From: Cytophagales bacterium
GTDB lineage: Bacteria > Bacteroidota > Bacteroidia > Cytophagales > Spirosomataceae
DNA length: 18,947 nt
Assembly (NCBI GenBank): GCA_028868395.1
Contig: JAGWUO010000003.1
Span: 1 to 18,947 of the forward strand
Direction of reading: 5' to 3'
Part shown: piece by piece, positions 15,301-18,947 of the stretch
How positions within the stretch are numbered: the stretch's first letter is position 1
Layout of the letters: the number at the start of each line of letters is the position of its first letter
Program-made: the position numbers and the translations under genes
The notes under the pieces: model-generated
Seen by the model: the letters and a program-made list of their open reading frames with translations, nothing else
Told to the model about the DNA's origin: nothing
Database searches by the model: none

Positions 15301-15562
15301 ACGTTACTATAACACGAATGAGGGAAACTTAATGAGTCGTTCTTTCGGAATGTTAAAAGAAGTGGTTTTAGGAGTGAAGCTTCCTAAAAAATGGTTTGGG
15401 AAAGGGGTATCAGGAGCTAACGTATCTTTTGTGGGACGTAACTTATTGTACTTCGCAGAAAAGAAAGATATCGATTTGTCTCAATACTTGACAGACGGTA
15501 CTTCAAGCCCTCAAACTCCATCCGTAAGAAGCTATGGAGTTAACTTAAACTTCACATTCTAA
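12341..15562 (+). CDS. SusC/RagA-type TonB-linked outer-membrane transporter
   Basis: This 1073-residue protein has a signal peptide ending near SFGQ (about residue 35). It is followed by a carboxypeptidase-D-regulatory-like domain (LKGTVTSAEEKSGVPGVTIRVKG onward, about 38-115), a TonB-box-like segment EVVVTALGI (about 117-126), a plug domain with YVVDGVPIN and ALYGFRGKNGAILITTKRG, and a large beta-barrel ending in an aromatic strand (NLNFTF). It forms the outer-membrane channel of a SusCD complex, with the SusD gene 17 nt downstream. The substrate is unknown. In Flavobacterium, SusCD-like pairs induced by phosphate starvation have been described (called PusCD), and this pair lies divergent from a phosphonatase operon with a similar promoter layout, so import of a P-containing ligand is a reasonable guess. 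Family certain. Confidence 0.96.
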   Translation: MKNNVQMFFAKMSPKSLIWLVFAMITTASMTSFGQSRSLKGTVTSAEEKSGVPGVTIRVKGSSKGTLTDAQGAYSISVSGNEVLQFSMIGYTSKEVAVGNVSELNVVLSQDEKQLQEVVVTALGIKKDIRRIGVAIQSVDGASTIKAREPNAINALSGRVAGLTIGSQPELLRKPNISLRGSSTVLYVVDGVPINSDTWNISADDIETYSVLKGASASALYGFRGKNGAILITTKRGSSDKRGFSVEVNSSTQMQSGFYAIPEVQDEYGPGDHGSYAFGDGKGGGLNDGDYDGGWGPRFNGQLIPQYDSPVDPITGVRSGTPWIARGKDNLKRFLETGILSTNNVSVAATGDKYNLRFSTSHIYQKGIVPNTQLNMTNFNITADYKFSNKLKFESNLQYNRQYTPNIPDVNYGPNSIIYNIVYWAGADWNIDDMRNYWQKGKEGIQQIYAEYQRYNNPYFMSYEWLRSHYKTDIVGQAALRYTFNENLNLLARTQVTTWDMLRTEKFPYSAGTYGRDERRGDYREDRRSLFENNTELLLTFDKDLLPGFNTKINAGASQRIFQYKSMFATTNYLNVPGLYNFSNSANPVQVANFGSDMQVLSAYYSADFSYKKYLTVFATGRLDKLSTLPAGKNSFFYPSFGAVTVLSDYVNLPEAISFLKFRGSFANVKDGLTTSTIDNRMGTYSGENYNSPYDGPSYQNNTVYSTGFYYNNQTGATYGNELSNPNLNPSETSQTEFGMDLRLFKNKIGIDAAYFISNDGPSIFSLPISSTSGYTSALVNGIKTQKKGFEISVTGTPIQTADFSWDVLANYSTFEQRLTDIYPGISSLNTFLKVGDRTDKLYGSAFVRTPSGQIINTSAGIPERLTGTQSQYLGNTNPDFVFGFNNKFTYKNVSLSVLLDGRIGGVIVNYTQQQAYRGGRHIGTTQGIFAEARPQDALGIKAFVGQGVVVSNGVAIKYDANGNVTNFNELQFSPNTVKTYVQDYVGRYYNTNEGNLMSRSFGMLKEVVLGVKLPKKWFGKGVSGANVSFVGRNLLYFAEKKDIDLSQYLTDGTSSPQTPSVRSYGVNLNFTF

Positions 15563-15579
15563 TATTTTCATTTATATAA

Positions 15580-17178
15580 ATGTTACAAACAATGAAAGTT
15601 AAAAATATCATTTTAGGATTGTTGAGTTTCTCCCTTCTAGCTTTAAGCAGTTGCGAGAAGACCTTCGATCAATTGGAAAAAGATTCCAACCGCGCGGTAC
15701 AAGTTCCTGCCTCTTTAGTGTTACAGGCTGTGGAATACAACGTAATGAACGATAATGGTCGCCCATTCTCTGCGGAGATGCGTTGGAACCAGTTTTATTG
15801 CTCTAACTATAATTATTATGCGAATAATGAATATACGTTAGGCCAAATGCCAAACCAATACACGACCCTTAAAAACGTCATTCAGATGGAAACAGAAGCT
15901 AAGAAAGCTGGTTTAGCTGATGTAAACGGATATTCTGCCTTAGGTAAATTCTTTCGTGCCTATTTCTTCGATCAAATGTCGAAGCGTGTGGGAGACTTAC
16001 CTATGACTGAGGCGTTAAAAGGGATTAATAACACTTCGCCTACTTATGATTCTCAAAAAGCGATTTACGTTCAAATCTTGAAGTGGTTAGATGAAGCGAA
16101 TGCTGATTTAACTACAGTGATCGCTAGAGGAGAAACAGTTTCAGGCGATTTCTATTTCTCTGGAGATTTGAAAAAATGGCAAAAAGTAGTGAACGCTTAT
16201 CGTTTGCGCGTATTAATAACTTTGTCTAAGAAAGAGGCAGATACAGATTTGGCTATCAAAACTAAGTTTGCAGAGATGTTGAATAACCCTACGAAATACC
16301 CTTTATTGGGATCGAATGCTGAGTCATTGCAGTTTGTTTGGAACTCATTTAACAAGTATCCGTCTAACCCTGATAACTTTGGTTTTGATGCTACGCGCCA
16401 AAATATGGCTTCTACTTACGTAGGCTTCTTAACGAAGACGCAAGATCCACGTGTGATGGTTACTTGCGAGCCAGCCGGTTCAGATTTGAAAGCAGGTAAA
16501 TTGCCTTCAGATTACACGGCTTACCGTGGTGCTGGTTCAGGGGATGTGTTAGATGACATGGCGAAAAATGCAGGTTTATCGAATGGTGCTGGTTATGCTC
16601 CAGGTATCTATTCTTTCCAAAACCGTGCACGTTATTACCAAAACTACACTGGCGAAAATACCTTCATCGTAGGATATCCTGAATTATGTTTCAACATCGC
16701 GGAAGGTTATGCTCGAGGATGGGCTACAGGTTCCGCAGAGGATTGGTACAAGAAAGGGATCAAGGCATCTCACGCATTCTACGGTATCGTAGATGGTGCG
16801 AATACATTTACCTATTCGAAGACAGGTACAAAAGATGCTGCGGACTTAACTAAGTTCACGGTGAACTTTAACTTTGATACGTATTATGCACAATCTGCTG
16901 TAGCTTATGATGCAACAAATGCCATTGAGAAAATTGTATCTCAAAAATATGCAGCGTTCTTTATGAACTCAGGTATGGAAGCGTATTTCAACTGGAGAAG
17001 AACAGGTTTCCCAGCTTTCTCTACAGGGGCTGGTAATGGAAACTCAAGTCGTATCGCTTTACGTTGGTTATACCCTACAACAGAGAGAACGGCAAATGCA
17101 ACGAATTACACCGCAGCGATTACTAGCCAATATGCTGGTAAAGATGATATCAACGACATTATGTGGTTGAATAAATAG
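15580..17178 (+). CDS. SusD/RagB-like surface lipoprotein
   Basis: The 532-residue lipoprotein has lipobox LSSC (Cys25 from the first ATG; the ATG at 15592, giving MKVKN, is the more typical start and would make it Cys21). The mature chain has the helical TPR-like scaffold of SusD proteins, with the pair of motifs LGKFFRAYFFDQMSKRVGDLP (about 124-144) and a C-terminal region with SQKYAAFFMNSGMEAYFNWRRTGFP-type helices; this layout fits the SusD-like_2 subgroup. SusD caps the SusC barrel and captures ligand outside the cell. It is 17 nt behind the SusC gene with no terminator between, and a strong terminator follows. I cannot see the ligand class from the sequence. Confidence in the family is high. 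Confidence 0.94.
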   Translation: MLQTMKVKNIILGLLSFSLLALSSCEKTFDQLEKDSNRAVQVPASLVLQAVEYNVMNDNGRPFSAEMRWNQFYCSNYNYYANNEYTLGQMPNQYTTLKNVIQMETEAKKAGLADVNGYSALGKFFRAYFFDQMSKRVGDLPMTEALKGINNTSPTYDSQKAIYVQILKWLDEANADLTTVIARGETVSGDFYFSGDLKKWQKVVNAYRLRVLITLSKKEADTDLAIKTKFAEMLNNPTKYPLLGSNAESLQFVWNSFNKYPSNPDNFGFDATRQNMASTYVGFLTKTQDPRVMVTCEPAGSDLKAGKLPSDYTAYRGAGSGDVLDDMAKNAGLSNGAGYAPGIYSFQNRARYYQNYTGENTFIVGYPELCFNIAEGYARGWATGSAEDWYKKGIKASHAFYGIVDGANTFTYSKTGTKDAADLTKFTVNFNFDTYYAQSAVAYDATNAIEKIVSQKYAAFFMNSGMEAYFNWRRTGFPAFSTGAGNGNSSRIALRWLYPTTERTANATNYTAAITSQYAGKDDINDIMWLNK

Positions 17179-17194
17179 TCGATGATTCTGGTAC

Positions 17195-17228
17195 AAAAAA
17201 AGGAGGGACAATGTTCCTCCTTTTTTTT
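17195..17228. terminator. Bidirectional terminator between SusD and the histone-like gene
   Basis: AAAAAAAGGAGG (17195-17206) pairs with CCTCCTTTTTTT (17216-17227) around a loop of about 9 nt. A-rich and T-rich arms on the two sides let it end transcripts from both directions. It lies 16 nt after the SusD stop and 17 nt beyond the end of the convergent gene on the minus strand. Confidence 0.9.
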
Positions 17229-17244
17229 ATTCATATCTCAAACT

Positions 17245-17631
17245 TTATTTTTTAGCTCTAGGAGCTCTTGCTTTAGGTTTCGCAGGAGCTTTAGCTACAG
17301 GCGCCTTTTTAGCCACTACAGGTGTAGCAGGATTTTCTTTTGCGATCAATGAAGCTAATAATTTCGCTTTCGCTACTTTCTTACCTTCTTTCGCTTTTTT
17401 CTTTGCCTCTTTTTCTGATTTCTTTTTAGCTTCTTTTGCAGCTTTTTCTTTTGCTTTCGCTTTCTCTTTTTCTTGCTCTGCAATTAGCTTGCTGTATTTT
17501 TTAGCAACGGAAGCAATTGACTTATGTGTTTCGTGCAAAACTTTCTTCGCATTTTTTTCAGAAAGCCCCTTTAATTTAGGCAAGATAGCTTGCACTAATT
17601 GGTCTGTCAATTTTTTATTATCCTCACTCAT
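17245..17631 (-). CDS. Lys/Ala-rich histone-H1-like basic protein
   Basis: I place the start at the ATG at 17631 (MSEDNKK, 128 residues) and not at 17658, because the -7 box TAAGTTTG spans 17663-17656 and would put the longer start upstream of the transcript. Residues about 1-45 form a small amphipathic helical region (LTDQLVQAILPKLKGLS). Residues 45-90 are a charged Lys/Glu/Ala helix likely to form a coiled coil. The tail has Pro/Ala/Lys repeats (KKAPVAKAPAKPKARAPRAKK) like the DNA-binding tails of histone H1-type bacterial proteins. A nucleoid-associated or nucleic-acid-binding role is probable. It shows no link to the phosphorus genes and is separated from them by a bidirectional terminator. 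Confidence 0.75.
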   Translation of the reverse strand: MSEDNKKLTDQLVQAILPKLKGLSEKNAKKVLHETHKSIASVAKKYSKLIAEQEKEKAKAKEKAAKEAKKKSEKEAKKKAKEGKKVAKAKLLASLIAKENPATPVVAKKAPVAKAPAKPKARAPRAKK

Positions 17632-17655
17632 AATGGTTTTTTTAAATGTTGTGGC

Positions 17656-17663
17656 CAAACTTA
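17656..17663 (-). promoter_or_regulatory. -7 promoter box of the histone-like gene
   Basis: TAAGTTTG on the minus strand matches TAnnTTTG exactly and lies 24 nt before the ATG at 17631. It decides between the two possible starts of this gene. TGTTAT and TGTTAA 11 bp apart lie further upstream (from 17713 and 17702). Confidence 0.55.
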
Positions 17664-17734
17664 TATAAAGAAATCATTAAATAAAATTTATCTGTGTTAA
17701 CATTTACATAACAATTAAAAATTTAACATTGGAA

Positions 17735-18112
17735 TTAATTAGGTGAGCTAAATTTTAGTCCAACAATTCCTACTACTATAAGTGTTAAGAAGAAGATTTC
17801 TAGGCTGTTAGTGGGTGTTTTTAGAATAAAAACATCAAATAATTTAATGAATACGAGTGATATCGCCGTCCAACTTGCGATCGCTAGAGTCAAAGGAATA
17901 CTTTTCAGAGAAAGAGATAAAAAGAAAATATTTGCGCCACCTAATCCTAGGTAAATAAGTAAATACCCTATTTCTTTTCCTACCGTTAAACTGAAAAAGG
18001 GATTTTCAGTGATGGCGTATTTGATGGAACTCAGACTAACTTTTTTAAGTGAATAAGTCCAAGCCGCTTCGAATCCTGCTGCGATTAATAGGAAGGCCCA
18101 AGCTTTATACAT
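17735..18112 (-). CDS. SMR-type small multidrug/cation transporter
   Basis: The 125-residue protein has four hydrophobic helices and a Glu in the first helix (Glu15 in IAAGFEAAWTYSLKK), at the position of the essential Glu14 of EmrE-type SMR proteins. The third helix reads PLTLAIASWTAISLV, like the SMR signature region (LAYAVWTGIG). SMR proteins work as dimers and exchange cations such as quaternary amines or guanidinium for protons. A half-EamA protein is the alternative. It is short and complete. The start lies inside the end of the metallophosphoesterase gene (8-nt overlap), so it is co-translated with it. The substrate cannot be told. Confidence 0.75.
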   Translation of the reverse strand: MYKAWAFLLIAAGFEAAWTYSLKKVSLSSIKYAITENPFFSLTVGKEIGYLLIYLGLGGANIFFLSLSLKSIPLTLAIASWTAISLVFIKLFDVFILKTPTNSLEIFFLTLIVVGIVGLKFSSPN

Positions 18113-18947
18113 AGGATGAATAGGTATTAGTAAATCGACCGTCAGGATATAAATCGATTATGGCGTAACCTGGTTTTGTCTCTTGGTAATTTCCACCCCA
18201 CCAAGCGCCACTTACTGCGCCATTACAGCAGTAGGTTACCCCATTGTATTCGACACGATCAAGTAAATGTATATGGCCTGAGATGGCTAATTTGACATTA
18301 GGGAAGTGGGTAAATAGGTTTTTTAATTCGTTTGCATCTTCATGCATCCATCTGCCAGGAACGTTCCATTGATTATTTTCAAAGCGATTTCCATCGAAGA
18401 AAATACAAGCGGCTAGAATGGGAATATGAGAAACAATCATCACCGGCTTATAGCTTGGAATGGATTTTAATTCTTGCTTCAGCCAGTGCATTTGGGCTTC
18501 ATCTATTTTTCCTGTGTACCATTTTCCTTCTACGTTAGGACTGATACTATCTAAACTGATCAGATGCCAATCGCCTAAGTCTCTGGAGAAATACAAGGAC
18601 GATTCTTTGATCTCATCTAAGGCATATTTTTTGCCTTCCATAATACTTGTAGGGCTTTCATTTTTTACCCAAATATCATGGTTACCCAGTGACTGAATAA
18701 TAGGAATAGAGAGTTCTTTTTCAACAACCTCATTCCACAGTTTCCATTGCCTTTCCGCTACGGCTCTTCCTCCTCTATGCGCATCCATTATGGCATCACC
18801 ACTATTGATGATCAAATCTGGTTTATGGGGTAAGGATTGGATATGATCTAAACATTTCGCGAAGCCTTTCGCAGCGCCTATTAAGGGCATCATGTGTACA
18901 TCTGTGATGTGGGCAATTCGAAAAGGTTTTTCAGGAGTGGGGTTGGT
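18105..18947 (-). CDS. Calcineurin-like metallophosphoesterase (5' end outside window)
   Basis: The frame stays open to the edge of the window, 18 codons beyond the ATG at 18893, and those codons include the first metal motif (IAHITDVH, Asp and His). The gene therefore starts outside and at least 280 residues are present. The remaining motifs follow in order: INSGDAIMD, QSLGNHD, IVSHIPI and AISGHIHLLD, which together give the full dinuclear metal site of calcineurin-like phosphoesterases. No signal peptide is visible because the start is missing. Substrates in this family range from cyclic nucleotides (CpdA) to phosphodiesters and surface phospholipid precursors, so the substrate stays open. 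It overlaps the SMR transporter start by 8 nt. Confidence 0.93.
   Translation of the reverse strand, partial: TNPTPEKPFRIAHITDVHMMPLIGAAKGFAKCLDHIQSLPHKPDLIINSGDAIMDAHRGGRAVAERQWKLWNEVVEKELSIPIIQSLGNHDIWVKNESPTSIMEGKKYALDEIKESSLYFSRDLGDWHLISLDSISPNVEGKWYTGKIDEAQMHWLKQELKSIPSYKPVMIVSHIPILAACIFFDGNRFENNQWNVPGRWMHEDANELKNLFTHFPNVKLAISGHIHLLDRVEYNGVTYCCNGAVSGAWWGGNYQETKPGYAIIDLYPDGRFTNTYSSYV

Noticed and set aside
17632..17658. Longer N-terminus for the histone-like protein
   Set aside because: The start at 17658 falls inside the -7 box at 17656-17663, so it would not be in the transcript.
17697..17713. TGTTAT/TGTTAA 11 bp apart upstream of the histone-like gene as a Pho box
   Set aside because: Only two units are seen, far from the -7 box (about 39 nt), and the gene has no phosphorus link. 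It is a warning that 11-bp pairs can arise by chance in AT-rich DNA.
1..18947. CRISPR arrays, tRNA or rRNA genes, insertion sequences, prophage
   Set aside because: I saw no regularly spaced long repeats, no cloverleaf or rRNA-like segment, no transposase or integrase and no terminal inverted repeats. Nothing suggests recent transfer of the island.

Overview
The window looks like a chromosomal segment of a Bacteroidota bacterium, probably of the Cytophagales (a freshwater Spirosomataceae-type genome would fit, but the sequence alone does not fix this). The signs are a SusC/SusD pair, TonB-dependent receptors paired with lipoproteins, TAnnTTTG-type -7 promoter boxes, few Shine-Dalgarno sequences, a moderate-to-low G+C composition and a DUF5690 protein.

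Layout. 1-3203 (+): the 3' part of a TonB-dependent receptor and a beta-helix surface lipoprotein, closed by a strong terminator. 3263-4209 (+): two small lipoprotein genes with overlapping stop and start, the second with a c-type haem motif. 4285-5355 (+): a secreted alkaline-phosphatase-superfamily enzyme. 5439-6896 (+): a PiT phosphate transporter. 8677-6870 (-): a PhnZ-type diiron oxygenase coupled to a DUF5690 membrane carrier. 8781-9221 (+): a PhnO-type aminoalkylphosphonate N-acetyltransferase. 12106-9212 (-): a three-gene overlapping operon of PhnX-like HAD hydrolase, FAD-dependent amine oxidase and PhoA-type alkaline phosphatase. 12341-17178 (+): SusC and SusD, then a bidirectional terminator. 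17631-17245 (-): a Lys/Ala-rich histone-H1-like protein. 18947-17735 (-): a metallophosphoesterase (cut by the window end) overlapping an SMR-type small transporter.

How it fits together. From about 4.2 to 12.1 kb, and probably to 17.2 kb, the genes form a phosphorus-scavenging island. Two secreted phosphatases free phosphate, PiT imports it, and the SusCD pair may bring a P-containing ligand through the outer membrane. Three kinds of phosphonate chemistry sit side by side: oxidative C-P cleavage (PhnZ), flavin-dependent deamination followed by phosphonatase-type hydrolysis (FAD enzyme plus PhnX-like HAD), and N-acetylation (PhnO). PhnW, PhnY and C-P lyase genes are absent from the window. 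The DUF5690 carrier, coupled to phnZ by an ATGA overlap, is a good candidate phosphonate importer.

The most notable regulatory observation is that the promoters of five of these transcription units carry AT-rich heptamers repeated every 11 bp, a Pho-box-like layout. In each, the last heptamer starts 16 nt before a -7-like box. This suggests one PhoB-like regulon across the island, and it is visible only in the non-coding DNA.
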